Source: a virus. Taken from it: a stretch of DNA of 56,826 bases. Both the position numbers and the translations under genes were made by a program. Shown here piece after piece: positions 39,927 through 49,301 of the stretch (the stretch's first letter is position 1; each line of letters opens with the position of its first letter). Below the pieces are notes generated by a model. The model saw nothing but the letters and a program-made list of their open reading frames with translations. It had not been told where the DNA came from and did no database searches. The stretch is taken from IMG/VR virus record IMGVR_UViG_3300042569_001383, positions 88,125-144,950 of that record; one strand, given 5' to 3'.

Positions 39927-41551
39927 GCTATATTCTTATCTAAATCTATTCTAATTAAAAAATTCATATCAACATCATTGCGTTTACGTATTGGTTGTGC
40001 CATTTTTCCGATAGCAAGAAGTTGACCTGCATCATCATACAATCCAACCGTAGTTATATATGGAGCAAACGCACTGCCAGTAGCAAATGTTCTGTACGTG
40101 ATATCATTATCTGCGGTTAATGATAAATTGCTTGAAACATTGAAATCGCTTGAGTCTACATTCGCAATTACATTAAGTTCATTAATAGTTTTTGTGCTTC
40201 GATATGAAGCTGTATACGGTAAATTTAAAATATCATTGAAACGATAATCCGGGGTTGATATTACAACTTGTCCTTGTTTAGCAAATACATTTCCGATACA
40301 ATTGGTTTGTAAAAATGTACCACCCTCGGTTCTATCAGATAAATATCCAATTTCAGATACAGTTAATGCTTTGTTAAATATGCGTATTTCGTCTAGTTTA
40401 CCTTGCAAATTCATTGACGTGGTATCGAACCCACCAATAAATAAATCCGAGTAATTATCGATCCTAGCAGATGCAGTAAATGGCGATTCATGATATTGTA
40501 ATAACGTGCTAGATGCCGATGCGTGTAAAGCCCCATTAACGTACATATGTAATGCACTGCCAGACTTTTGACACAATATATGCGTCCATGTATTAACTGC
40601 GACGGACGATGTTATAGTTAGTTTAAACGTAGTGCTACCCGCAGCTGAGAAAATTAATTGATTGCTTCCGCTTAATTCTACTCGGAATGGATATTGCGGT
40701 TGCAAAGAACTAGATGCTTTCGATAATACCAATTCATTTGCAGATGTCGTATTTGCTCCGGATATAAAAAATGATATTGCATAATTTACATCTCGAGAAT
40801 AGTCTCCATCTAATTTTGTTTGAATATAGCCCGCGCCATCGAATTGTGCACTTTTACCAATACTTGCAACTGTTCCATTAGTTGTTGCAATTCCATCAAC
40901 ATATGTAACACCGGAGCTATTATACGTGATTCTAGATGTATCAAAATATTCATTGAATCCTTCATAATACGTAACGCCAGATACAATTGAACTAGTAAGA
41001 AATGCTGTATTGTATAAATTTCCGTAACGATCTGATTTTATATACAATGGCAATGGGGTTCCACTATAACTACTAGTACCATACGTGCCTAAACCGTATA
41101 CCGTATTATCATTATAACTAGCAGTTAAAGTAAATGATGCTGGTTTTATGCCTTCTCCAACTTTAACCATTGGAAATGATAATATGGATGCTGATTCGAA
41201 CAATAATTTATTTGTGCGATTCAAATCAGTTGGACCGAATGTGTTGTATGGCTCTGTTTTTCTTTTGTAGAATAAATGATTAATCGAAAAATACGTAATT
41301 GTCTGCAATGAATTATCAATATTTTTTGCATCATTGTATATTAATTCAGTACCTAATGCTGGTAAAATATTTGTATCAGAATAAATTGCAGTTAATGGCA
41401 TTACACTACTAGTAGAGCTACCCGAAATTACAGTCCATGATTTATATGTTTGAAATGGATTAACTTTTACATCAGACTCACCAATCTTTTTAAAGACAGT
41501 TGGAGTTGGGCCTGTGTAATTATCCTGTTGTTTTATTTTTGATTCTGACAT
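39923..41551 (-). CDS. Tail protein with a LamG/concanavalin-like domain
   Basis: 542 aa. Residues about 225-400 form a LamG-like jelly roll: SIGKSAQFDGAGYIQTKL, DVNYAISFFISGA, WTHILCQKSGSALHMYVNGA, SDLFIGGFDTTSMNLQGKLD and EIRIFNKALTVSEI. Such domains bind glycans or act as trimerisation or adhesion modules. The last 45 residues (YITTVGLYDDAGQLLAIGKM) match the end of the upstream gene at 41610-42908, a shared docking or capping module. The N-terminal 200 residues are polar with no known motif. I infer a baseplate-associated or receptor-binding protein. A terminator-like hairpin with an embedded promoter motif precedes it. Confidence 0.78.
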   Translation of the reverse strand: MSESKIKQQDNYTGPTPTVFKKIGESDVKVNPFQTYKSWTVISGSSTSSVMPLTAIYSDTNILPALGTELIYNDAKNIDNSLQTITYFSINHLFYKRKTEPYNTFGPTDLNRTNKLLFESASILSFPMVKVGEGIKPASFTLTASYNDNTVYGLGTYGTSSYSGTPLPLYIKSDRYGNLYNTAFLTSSIVSGVTYYEGFNEYFDTSRITYNSSGVTYVDGIATTNGTVASIGKSAQFDGAGYIQTKLDGDYSRDVNYAISFFISGANTTSANELVLSKASSSLQPQYPFRVELSGSNQLIFSAAGSTTFKLTITSSVAVNTWTHILCQKSGSALHMYVNGALHASASSTLLQYHESPFTASARIDNYSDLFIGGFDTTSMNLQGKLDEIRIFNKALTVSEIGYLSDRTEGGTFLQTNCIGNVFAKQGQVVISTPDYRFNDILNLPYTASYRSTKTINELNVIANVDSSDFNVSSNLSLTADNDITYRTFATGSAFAPYITTVGLYDDAGQLLAIGKMAQPIRKRNDVDMNFLIRIDLDKNIA

Positions 41552-41558
41552 GGTTAGT

Positions 41559-41591
41559 AAAATCCCCGTTATACATATAAATATAACGGGG
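41559..41591 (-). terminator. Terminator-like hairpin with a promoter motif in its loop
   Basis: Coding strand has a perfect 10-bp stem CCCCGTTATA/TATAACGGGG (arms 41582-41591 and 41564-41573), an 8-nt loop, then ATTTTAC. It lies between the 41610-42908 gene and the LamG gene. Confidence 0.65.
41576..41584 (-). promoter_or_regulatory. Late-promoter-like motif inside the hairpin
   Basis: Coding strand ATATTTATATG spans stem and loop of the hairpin; the core ends 24 nt before the ATG at 41551. Confidence 0.5.
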
Positions 41592-41609
41592 CTTAATTAC
41601 TGGTATTTT

Positions 41610-42908
41610 TTAATAATCTAACTTAACACGAATCAATGCTTCACGTTGGAAAGATTTTAATAATGGTTTTGATAGTTTAGCAACTGCTAATAATTCTTGT
41701 GAATCATTATACAATCCAACCGTAGTAATATATGTCTTAGGATCGCCTACAAATGTTGTTTGTGAAATTTGTCCGACACTACCTGTTACATACGATGGAT
41801 TATTTGAGAAATTATATTCTGCATTTTTAACACGAACAAAATAATGTGTACTAGTAATTTTTTCTGAATTACGTGCTAAGAAACCATATGGATCTAATGT
41901 TGCTGGATTTGTTTGTAAAGCCGAACCTGATACTGAATGGAACAATGCAAAATGATTGTTACCTTCTGAACTAGAACCGGTATTGGTTTGGAAATTTAAT
42001 TGTTGATCCAACATTTTTCCATCTAATATCAATGTACCATAATCTGGATATGCTAATCCGTAATAAATTGGCGCTGTTGGATTATGTACTCCTCCATTAA
42101 TCGAACCAGATACGATGTTGTATATTTTTCCAGAATCTCCAATTGTTGCAGATGTTAATGATGAATCATCAATCAATGTAATGACACGCGAGCCTGATAC
42201 ATTTACACTTCCGGTTGCATTAGTAGGACGAGAACCAGAAATTGTCATTAATGGCAATTCCCAATTACCAGCATCTAAACGTTCTTTTAAACGATTACGC
42301 TTAAAGTTAACTACATAAATATAATCAGTGCTACCAGATCCTGCAGTTGTAAAACGACTATCATTTGGATTCAATAAAAGTTGACGGTATTGTGAATAAA
42401 TTGCTTTGCTAGGAGAATCATTAAGTTGTCCTTGCGAATCAGAACCACTACCTAATGCATGTCCAAATGCCAATGAATATTGTACAGCTGAACCCGTTGC
42501 TAATGGTGTTTTATGATATACATCAACATAATAACGACGTTGCGATGTTGTTTGAACTGACGATGTAAAAAATGTAGTTAAACTTGCTACATTGTCGGAC
42601 CATAAACCAGCTGTAACAGTTTCGGTTTGATTTGATACTACATCATTAGCTACATCAAACTTAGTAAATGTTCTTCCGTTTCTGGAAATAATTTGACCTT
42701 GTTGTTGTTCAGCAATCATTTGATTTGCTAATTGTTGAGCCAATTGTTGTACTTGTTCGTTGATAATAGCCGTAGATTGAGTAGTAGTATTTAGTGCATC
42801 TACATTTATCGCAGATACATTTCCTATTTGCAAACCACTTCTATCAAAATTTCTAGGTACACCACCTTGTTTAGGTTGTTGTTTTAAATACTTAGCTAAG
42901 TTATACAT
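41610..42908 (-). CDS. Structural tail/baseplate protein sharing a C-terminal module with the next gene
   Basis: 432 aa, without a Shine-Dalgarno. The N-terminal 75 residues are Gln/Asn-rich and helical (VQQLAQQLANQMIAEQQQGQ). The rest is beta-rich: YYVDVYHKTPLATGSAVQY, YIYVVNFKRNRLKERLDAG, YYGLAYPDYGTLILDG and THYFVRVKNAEYNFSNN. The end YITTVGLYNDSQELLAVAKL is followed by IRVKLDY and is closely related to the end of the LamG protein. I do not identify a T4 counterpart. Its place inside the baseplate region and the shared end suggest both proteins attach to the same part of the particle. Confidence 0.75.
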   Translation of the reverse strand: MYNLAKYLKQQPKQGGVPRNFDRSGLQIGNVSAINVDALNTTTQSTAIINEQVQQLAQQLANQMIAEQQQGQIISRNGRTFTKFDVANDVVSNQTETVTAGLWSDNVASLTTFFTSSVQTTSQRRYYVDVYHKTPLATGSAVQYSLAFGHALGSGSDSQGQLNDSPSKAIYSQYRQLLLNPNDSRFTTAGSGSTDYIYVVNFKRNRLKERLDAGNWELPLMTISGSRPTNATGSVNVSGSRVITLIDDSSLTSATIGDSGKIYNIVSGSINGGVHNPTAPIYYGLAYPDYGTLILDGKMLDQQLNFQTNTGSSSEGNNHFALFHSVSGSALQTNPATLDPYGFLARNSEKITSTHYFVRVKNAEYNFSNNPSYVTGSVGQISQTTFVGDPKTYITTVGLYNDSQELLAVAKLSKPLLKSFQREALIRVKLDY

Positions 42909-42922
42909 AATGTGTTTCTAAT

Positions 42923-43579
42923 TTATTTATTTGCGGTAGCAGTTGTTAGTTGTTTAACTGTCAATGTAATAGTAACACTACCACCAGTTTCATTTCCTAT
43001 AATAGTAATTGTAGCAGTTTTGTCTGATAACATTTGTGTTTTAGCAACAACTCGGAATTCAAATCCAGATACAGCTACACTTTGTGCGTCTTCATTATCT
43101 CCAATAAAACGTGGAGTCGTTGGCAATACTGTATTTTGTAAAGCACGAGTAACTTGTATATCAGCAACAGTAGAATCTGATAATATTGCTGTATAACCTA
43201 AATTTGAATTACCTGATTGGAAATTGCTTGTATTAGGTGCAATGATTGCATTATTACCTGGTGCTGCTAACGTAATCAAAGTGTTACCAACATTAATTAC
43301 TGGTATATTAGTTGTTTGTTTTGGTAATGTAATTAATTTGTATTTCAATGCCTGAGTTTCGTCCGGAATTGCTTCTGTGATTGGCATATTTTCTATGATA
43401 GTACCATAATAATCAGTTCCAAGTGGGTGATCTGGATTCCATAATGAATAATCAATTTCATCGTCTCCTAACGCAAATTGCGAAATTTTAAACGCGTTAC
43501 CACCTTTTGCTAGCAACTCACGTCCTTTTAATGTTAATATTGCGTCAATCGTAACGCTAGAATTATCTAAGTATCCCAT
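42923..43579 (-). CDS. Conserved structural protein of the baseplate/fibre region
   Basis: 218 aa; ATG at 43579 with TAAGG upstream and a promoter-like motif 20 nt away. The N-terminal part, GYLDNSSVTIDAILTLKGRE followed by ISQFALGDDEIDYSLWNPDH and YYGTIIENMPITEA, is a pattern I recall from uncharacterised structural proteins of T4-like environmental phages, in which an N-terminal domain with KGRELLA and DDEIDY is followed by a variable beta-rich part. The C-terminal half is Thr/Val/Ile-rich with FEFRVVAKTQMLSDKT, likely a beta sandwich. Function unknown; a connector for fibres is possible. Confidence 0.78.
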   Translation of the reverse strand: MGYLDNSSVTIDAILTLKGRELLAKGGNAFKISQFALGDDEIDYSLWNPDHPLGTDYYGTIIENMPITEAIPDETQALKYKLITLPKQTTNIPVINVGNTLITLAAPGNNAIIAPNTSNFQSGNSNLGYTAILSDSTVADIQVTRALQNTVLPTTPRFIGDNEDAQSVAVSGFEFRVVAKTQMLSDKTATITIIGNETGGSVTITLTVKQLTTATANK

Positions 43580-43599
43580 ATTGTTTAAACCTTATTTCA

Positions 43600-43608
43600 T
43601 ATAAATAT
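43600..43608 (-). promoter_or_regulatory. Late-promoter-like motif before the 218-aa structural gene
   Basis: Coding strand reads ATATTTATATGAAAT; the core ends 20 nt before the ATG at 43579. Confidence 0.55.
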
Positions 43609-43622
43609 ACATGATGTTATTT

Positions 43623-46600
43623 TTATACCAAAACAAAACTTCCTTGTTCTCCATTGTTTTGATATATTAATTGATTTGGATTTGCGGTTCTCCATTCCGC
43701 TACTGCTCCACCGTCAACAGTTTGAGTTGATACAATATTGAACCCAGGAGATGACATTTTAGTACCAGCATAACGTTGATTGTCGATACCTGTTGGTAAA
43801 TAATCGCTTGTTTCACTTGCTTGATAACTTGCCGTAGAATTTATAATAATTTTATATTGTGCAAACTCTGAAACTACTGATGAAGTAATTGCCGGACAAA
43901 CAGCTTCGCTACGCCAATATGGAGTTGATGCTGTTATGTATGTACTTCCTGACAATACTAAATAATCATATGAATATGTAGTTCCATCGTATTTTTTAGC
44001 TTGAGATGCAGTTAAATACATTTGCCATTGGTCATCATCTTGTGCGGATAATGATAAAATATTTCCGTCTATACTACCTAAATATTGTAAATAATCAGCT
44101 GATGCGGTAGGTTGCGTTTCTGTAATAGTTACCGAATAACTAGAATCAAAACGTTTTATTTTTGGTAATATCGTAGCTTTGCTTCGTTCTAACAAATTAG
44201 GTTGAATTAATATACCTGTTAATTTATCAGCACGTGCTGGCAATATTTGTTCCAATTGTTTGAAAAATGATAAGTCAAACAACGTAAATATTTTAATGTA
44301 TGAATTTATATCATTTTTATCAGAATATTTTTTCCAATAAGATTGTGCGGCTTGTATTAACTGCGGATAATCAGTTGCATCTAATTCTCCTGGATCGCCA
44401 ATATATTGATCTAAATCAGTGAATCCCAATTGTGCAATGATATCTTCATCAATCATTGTTTGTGGCGAAAAATATACACCTAATTTTTTACTGTCTAATG
44501 GAGCAGTATCAAATTGACTACGTTCAGCGCGAGTTTTAACATCTAACGTACCAATTAAATCGTTAGCTTCAATACGTACTTTGTTATCATCATAAGTTCC
44601 TGCACCTAATGACACCGCATCATAATAATACGTTTCTTCAATTGAATCATATGGTGTTGCATTTGTCCAAGCTGTAAATGATGCAGATATGCTAGACGAT
44701 TGTGGTTGTACTCCCGTCAAACTGCTAGTTGTTGCATGATTTATTTTTTGCGTTAATGGCAATCTAAATATCAATTCATCGTATGCATCAACGTTTCCGT
44801 CGTATGCGGCTGGTGCTTTAACATGATTATCGAATGCCGAATCTTGTAAACTTGAAGACCATAATCGCACTTCCTGCAACTGTCCTACAAATCTACTGCC
44901 ACCGGTAGTTCCACCTAACAATACATTGCCTGCTCCACTGAATGGTGATGTATCTGAAGACGAAACTGCTGCGACAATTTTTCCGTATTTTGATTTTTTA
45001 ACTAGTAAATCGCAATCAGCACCATTATTTCTTAATAATAAAGATACCCATTCATCGTTGTATATTTCTATCGGAGATGATGGATTTCCATTCAATGATA
45101 CAGTACCTTTATTTCCACTAACGAAATCTATCGTTACCGTATTAGTTCCAACCGTAACAAGATTCATTGTGTTTGGAATAAACGGGTTGGCTAGAACATC
45201 GTCTGTGCGAAATCTCAATTCAAACGCATTGATTGTATTCGGATAATTAATACTAACAGTTCCTGCAGCACTTCCACTTAAATCCAAAGCGTAATCAAAA
45301 TTTAATTTTTCATATATAGGTGCTCTGTCTAATCTAGGTCCACCATATTCGTTAATTGAAATTATTGATTGTGGAATTCCATAACAAGACAATAATGCTT
45401 GTACACTTCGTTTAGTTCCTTTACTTTTTAAAAGTAACGGTAAATTATTTACAATTCTACGCCATATAGTATACGTACGATCTCTAGCAGATAACGACAT
45501 TCCGTTAACTGAATTAGAACCTGTTTGAGGTGTTCCGGTTTCTGTCGTGCCTAATACATATGACCATAGTTCTTGTTGTTGATTTCCATTAGTTAGATTC
45601 CAACCAAACTGTTTTGCTACTGAATATAATAATTCATTTGCCATTCCTAGTTTTGGATTTTCTTCTCGTTTATGTATCAAATTCATATGATTTATATATG
45701 AATAAATGATGTCATAATGATGACCTAACATTCTTACGAACGTTAATAACTGTTCATTATTGGAATCGAATCTTAAAAATTCCGGAATATTGTATTCTAA
45801 TGCGTTTAAATTAAATGAATCATACAACGATGCAGATTCAAGCAAGGTATTGTACCATGTTGTGAATTGCGTGCTAGCTACGGGGTACAATGTATATGGA
45901 TACGTTGAATTAGACTTAGGTATTGGCTGCACATAACTGCCGGTCATATCAGCATACACTGCATTTTCTTTTGCAATGTCATGTGTCGTTAATTTCGATG
46001 AAGATTCAAAATACAAATATTTTTCAAAATTGTCAAAACCACTCAACAATGTTGTTCGATATGATTCATATTCAGTCGAATTGTTTGATGCATCCGAACC
46101 TGAAATTTGCGATATTACTACACTTTGTGATGCATAATATTCTAACAATTCTAATTTGTATTTAAAATTAATTAAACGTTCTGTAGCGGAACTATAGAAT
46201 ATAAAATTATTGAAATCCGAATAATCAATATTTAACGGTATCCCAGATAAACTGCCGGAAAAATATGTATCGACAATTTGTTGCGATGTTTGAGTCGAAG
46301 AACCTAATAAATCATTCCATGTTTTAAATCCAGTTTCCGATGATAAATTCAATGTATCAGATGCTTGCCAATTTGGATTTGATAATTTATTAAACTGCTT
46401 AATCAAAGACTTTGCAACTATAGATACTCTATCAACATATGGATCTTTTTGTTCTTCAACAATCCAACATTTGAAATCGACATCAATATCCGAAGCTAAA
46501 GGCTCTTGCAATTTAACATATAAATACTCGCCAATTACAACGCTATTAACGAAAAGTACACAATTATTTCTGCTGAAATTTAATAAATAGTTTTTATAAA

Positions 46601-47123
46601 ATGTACTTGAAGTTTGGTTAACTGTTTGGATATACGATGTAATTTGAGTTAAAAACTCAGGATCATCTGCATCTATAGCACGTAAACGTAACTCGGTACG
46701 ATCTGGTGATATTTCATCAATTCGTAAATGTTGTCGTTCGTAATTTCCAATTAAATTTTTAAAAAAATTAATAACAAATCTAAAATTGCCGGATGTTAAT
46801 TTTAATTTATCAAATTCTTCATATAAATTAATAGCTAATGGTTGAGCTAAAAATTGTATGATTTTATTGGTTTGCGAATCGCGATATTCTGGTATTTTAT
46901 TTTGTAATGTTATGCGATGATTACCAGTAATCCACGTATCATCTGCATAAACATGTAATTCAACTCGCTGTGTTTCTGTTTGCGTGTTTATTTCGGTATT
47001 AAAATAAACAGCTTCATCTGCATCAAAACTAACAAAATCAGTTTTACTACTAGATAAACGTTCCGCAGACAATGAACCAGACGCCAATTGTATTTGATTG
47101 ATATTTTTATATTGTGTTAACAT
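43623..47123 (-). CDS. Very large baseplate wedge-like protein with an internal LamG domain
   Basis: 1166 aa, the largest product in the window. It follows gp25 and gp6 after two other genes, the place of T4 gp7 (1032 aa). Residues about 420-520 (IPEFLRFDSNNEQLLTFVRM, LGHHYDIIYSYINHMNLIHK, ELLYSVAKQFGWNL) resemble the helical part of gp7/gpI-type wedge components. Residues about 610-770 hold a LamG-like fold (AFELRFRTDDVL ... GSRFVGQLQEVRLWSSSLQ). The C-terminal third contains ILPARADKLTGILIQPNLLE, a stretch that I associate with large structural proteins of such phages. I infer gp7-like wedge with an inserted glycan-binding module. Direct homology to gp7 is not proven from reading alone. Confidence 0.7.
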   Translation of the reverse strand: MLTQYKNINQIQLASGSLSAERLSSSKTDFVSFDADEAVYFNTEINTQTETQRVELHVYADDTWITGNHRITLQNKIPEYRDSQTNKIIQFLAQPLAINLYEEFDKLKLTSGNFRFVINFFKNLIGNYERQHLRIDEISPDRTELRLRAIDADDPEFLTQITSYIQTVNQTSSTFYKNYLLNFSRNNCVLFVNSVVIGEYLYVKLQEPLASDIDVDFKCWIVEEQKDPYVDRVSIVAKSLIKQFNKLSNPNWQASDTLNLSSETGFKTWNDLLGSSTQTSQQIVDTYFSGSLSGIPLNIDYSDFNNFIFYSSATERLINFKYKLELLEYYASQSVVISQISGSDASNNSTEYESYRTTLLSGFDNFEKYLYFESSSKLTTHDIAKENAVYADMTGSYVQPIPKSNSTYPYTLYPVASTQFTTWYNTLLESASLYDSFNLNALEYNIPEFLRFDSNNEQLLTFVRMLGHHYDIIYSYINHMNLIHKREENPKLGMANELLYSVAKQFGWNLTNGNQQQELWSYVLGTTETGTPQTGSNSVNGMSLSARDRTYTIWRRIVNNLPLLLKSKGTKRSVQALLSCYGIPQSIISINEYGGPRLDRAPIYEKLNFDYALDLSGSAAGTVSINYPNTINAFELRFRTDDVLANPFIPNTMNLVTVGTNTVTIDFVSGNKGTVSLNGNPSSPIEIYNDEWVSLLLRNNGADCDLLVKKSKYGKIVAAVSSSDTSPFSGAGNVLLGGTTGGSRFVGQLQEVRLWSSSLQDSAFDNHVKAPAAYDGNVDAYDELIFRLPLTQKINHATTSSLTGVQPQSSSISASFTAWTNATPYDSIEETYYYDAVSLGAGTYDDNKVRIEANDLIGTLDVKTRAERSQFDTAPLDSKKLGVYFSPQTMIDEDIIAQLGFTDLDQYIGDPGELDATDYPQLIQAAQSYWKKYSDKNDINSYIKIFTLFDLSFFKQLEQILPARADKLTGILIQPNLLERSKATILPKIKRFDSSYSVTITETQPTASADYLQYLGSIDGNILSLSAQDDDQWQMYLTASQAKKYDGTTYSYDYLVLSGSTYITASTPYWRSEAVCPAITSSVVSEFAQYKIIINSTASYQASETSDYLPTGIDNQRYAGTKMSSPGFNIVSTQTVDGGAVAEWRTANPNQLIYQNNGEQGSFVLV

Positions 47124-47140
47124 TAATTCATCTTATCTTT

Positions 47141-48139
47141 TTAGTCAAATATAAATTCATCAGAGCCTGGAATTTTTGTTCCAACTTTAGTTGTTGTGCC
47201 GTCATATATAATTGCATTTAATGTAACAGTTTCACTGCTACCTTGTATGTCGTATACGCCGGACGTATTATTAATTCCATATAACGGGGTTTCAATTGGT
47301 ATATCTACAACTTCTACAGTCCAAAATGATTTGTCAGTTAATACATACGCCGGATTGCCAGCAACTGCATTAATAGTAAATACATCATCTTCTACTAAAT
47401 CATCAGAATTCAATATAAATTCCATACCTAATACCGGATATGCACTAGTTGGGGTTGCTGTGGTTTGCAATTCAATCGCCGGAAATAACCATGGTCGATA
47501 TGATTTAATGTTATCGCGAGTTAAACGAATTTTAACATCTGTATTCGAATTAGTTACTGTAGATACGAATTGCGTTTGTATGATAAACTTTAAAGTTTTA
47601 CCACGAGTACGTAACGTTTCAATTGTACTTTTTGTTAACGTATATGCATTGTCTCGTGTCTGCGTACCACCGGAAAACGGTAATTCTCTAAATCCAGATG
47701 ATTCAAAGCCAGTTGAATAAAACCAATTACTTTCATATGATGTATTAATTTTTTCTATTGTAATAGGTTGATTTTGCTCGTCATATGTAATTGGTAATCT
47801 TAATTCCGTGTTAATATCTTGTTCTAGTTCCGGTAATTCTAAATCGATGCTAGCAGTTGTTGTTTGTATAACTCGAGTAGTTGCTGGAAATTTAAAATAT
47901 TGAAATCGCGTATCTAAAACTTTAAGTACTGAAGCAAGTTGAATTTTTGTTGCAGTCGGCTCAATTATAAGTAACGGATTGGTTTCTGATTCTTCATTTA
48001 ATTGAATATTACCAGATCCGTCACGTGGCACGATATTGGTATTGTTAGATGTAACAGTTAAATTTCCAATATATTTTGTAAATTGAGCCAATTTAATTGG
48101 ATCAAATAGTTTACCGAAATTTCTTATTGGTGTTTTCAT
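47141..48139 (-). CDS. Baseplate-region structural protein (unknown family)
   Basis: 332 aa. Its ATG overlaps the stop of the previous gene (TAATG). It starts MKTPIRNFGKLFDPIKLAQF, followed by IGNLTVTSNNTNIV, and is beta-rich (IQLASVLKVLDTRFQYFKF, TLKFIIQTQFVSTVTNS, MEFILNSDDLVEDDVFTINA). No enzymatic motif or membrane segment. Between gp6-like and gp7-like genes its position fits a wedge or wedge-associated protein such as T4 gp8 (334 aa), which is similar in length; sequence resemblance is not evident, so gp8 is a guess. Translation is coupled to the upstream gene. Confidence 0.72.
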   Translation of the reverse strand: MKTPIRNFGKLFDPIKLAQFTKYIGNLTVTSNNTNIVPRDGSGNIQLNEESETNPLLIIEPTATKIQLASVLKVLDTRFQYFKFPATTRVIQTTTASIDLELPELEQDINTELRLPITYDEQNQPITIEKINTSYESNWFYSTGFESSGFRELPFSGGTQTRDNAYTLTKSTIETLRTRGKTLKFIIQTQFVSTVTNSNTDVKIRLTRDNIKSYRPWLFPAIELQTTATPTSAYPVLGMEFILNSDDLVEDDVFTINAVAGNPAYVLTDKSFWTVEVVDIPIETPLYGINNTSGVYDIQGSSETVTLNAIIYDGTTTKVGTKIPGSDEFIFD

Positions 48140-49272
48140 TATCTAACTACTTTAAAATATACATCATCATCTACAAATTGTTCTGTGAAACCATCAATGA
48201 TTTTAAATTGTAAACGATAGTAACGTTCTGGCATAAACCCATTCATATCTATATAAATGTAATTGCTGGTATTATCACAACTTACTTTAGTATAAATATT
48301 GTCATATGGAATAATGACCTCATCAGTTGCTGCATCTAGTACCGTATAATATGTAGTAGCCGGCAAACGTTTAACGGTTTGTGTTGGAAATAAATTAGTC
48401 GGAGATTTTTGTGGATATTTGTCTCTGGTATATATACGCATCTTAATTATTTCAGTATCACGATATTCTGGTTTTAACTTTGTATACACTGTATACGATT
48501 CTAAATCAACAGCAGACAAAGACGACGAATAATATGTATCATCCCAATACATTGTAAGTTTAGGAACATATATGGTATGTGTCTCTTTGCTAAAAAACTG
48601 CGTAAAACCAGTTACGGCATCATTTAATTCATCAGCATCTGAGAATTTCAATACGAAACCGTTATTATCTATAGATTGACTGTTACTGCCACTTATCCAT
48701 TTTAAAACTATATCGGATACATCAATTGATAAATCTGTAGTTTGATATGAAAATGATTGCGAACATGTAAACACAGAACTACCGGTACTATACAACCAAC
48801 TACCACCCGCGCCAGAACCTGATACAAATATACCAGATGAGCCTAATTCAATTTGTTGTGAACTAGATATCCACAAATTACCTACTTGTGAATCTAATGA
48901 CCAAGATGCATATGGAGTTGCCCATTGTACGCCGTTTGAAATGATTGGATCAGAAGATGCATATCCAGTTCCATTAATCCATGGTTGCCCTGCTAATTTT
49001 ACATCAATTGTATATTGTGATGGCAAGTTTTTTGCATAACTAGTATATAATTGCAATACAAATTTGGCGTTTGCTGGCGATACTGAATATTTTGATAATG
49101 ATGCTGAAACTTCAGTTTTATCAAATTTAATTAACGATCTCGATTTTTGCCATGTACTACCGTCGGTACCTAAACGTTTTCCAATCTCTAAGATTTCATC
49201 TAATCCAGTATTGGTTGTAGGTAAACCTGCGTAAACAGTAGCATCGGCTTCGGGATAAAATATTTTAAACAT
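48139..49272 (-). CDS. Baseplate-region structural protein with a DNRLRE-like beta-sandwich
   Basis: 377 aa. The beginning FYPEADATVYAGLPTTNTGL followed by DEILEIGKR and SRSLIKFD looks like the DNRLRE/CBM-like pattern (x-D-A-x-V-x-x-x-x-x-x-x-N-x-G-x-x-x-x-L-x-V-G ... R-x-L-I-x-F-D) used in surface proteins. Later parts are Ser/Tyr-rich strands (YTVYTKLKPEYRDTEIIKMR) and end YYRLQFKIIDGFTEQFVDDD. I infer a virion surface or baseplate-attached protein, perhaps with glycan affinity. It has a promoter-like motif 13 nt before its ATG and no Shine-Dalgarno. Confidence 0.72.
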   Translation of the reverse strand: MFKIFYPEADATVYAGLPTTNTGLDEILEIGKRLGTDGSTWQKSRSLIKFDKTEVSASLSKYSVSPANAKFVLQLYTSYAKNLPSQYTIDVKLAGQPWINGTGYASSDPIISNGVQWATPYASWSLDSQVGNLWISSSQQIELGSSGIFVSGSGAGGSWLYSTGSSVFTCSQSFSYQTTDLSIDVSDIVLKWISGSNSQSIDNNGFVLKFSDADELNDAVTGFTQFFSKETHTIYVPKLTMYWDDTYYSSSLSAVDLESYTVYTKLKPEYRDTEIIKMRIYTRDKYPQKSPTNLFPTQTVKRLPATTYYTVLDAATDEVIIPYDNIYTKVSCDNTSNYIYIDMNGFMPERYYRLQFKIIDGFTEQFVDDDVYFKVVR

Positions 49273-49285
49273 AATATACTTTTAG

Positions 49286-49294
49286 TATAAATAT
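49286..49294 (-). promoter_or_regulatory. Late-promoter-like motif before the 377-aa structural gene
   Basis: Coding strand reads ATATTTATACTAAAAG; the core ends 13 nt before the ATG at 49272. Confidence 0.5.
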
Positions 49295-49301
49295 TCAAAA
49301 C

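Noticed and set aside
48291-48299. A further exact copy of the promoter-like motif, inside the 377-aa structural gene
   Set aside because: It lies in the middle of a coding sequence, well upstream of the next start, so I treat it as a chance match. A near match at 34281-34289 is rejected likewise. They show that the motif alone is not fully specific.
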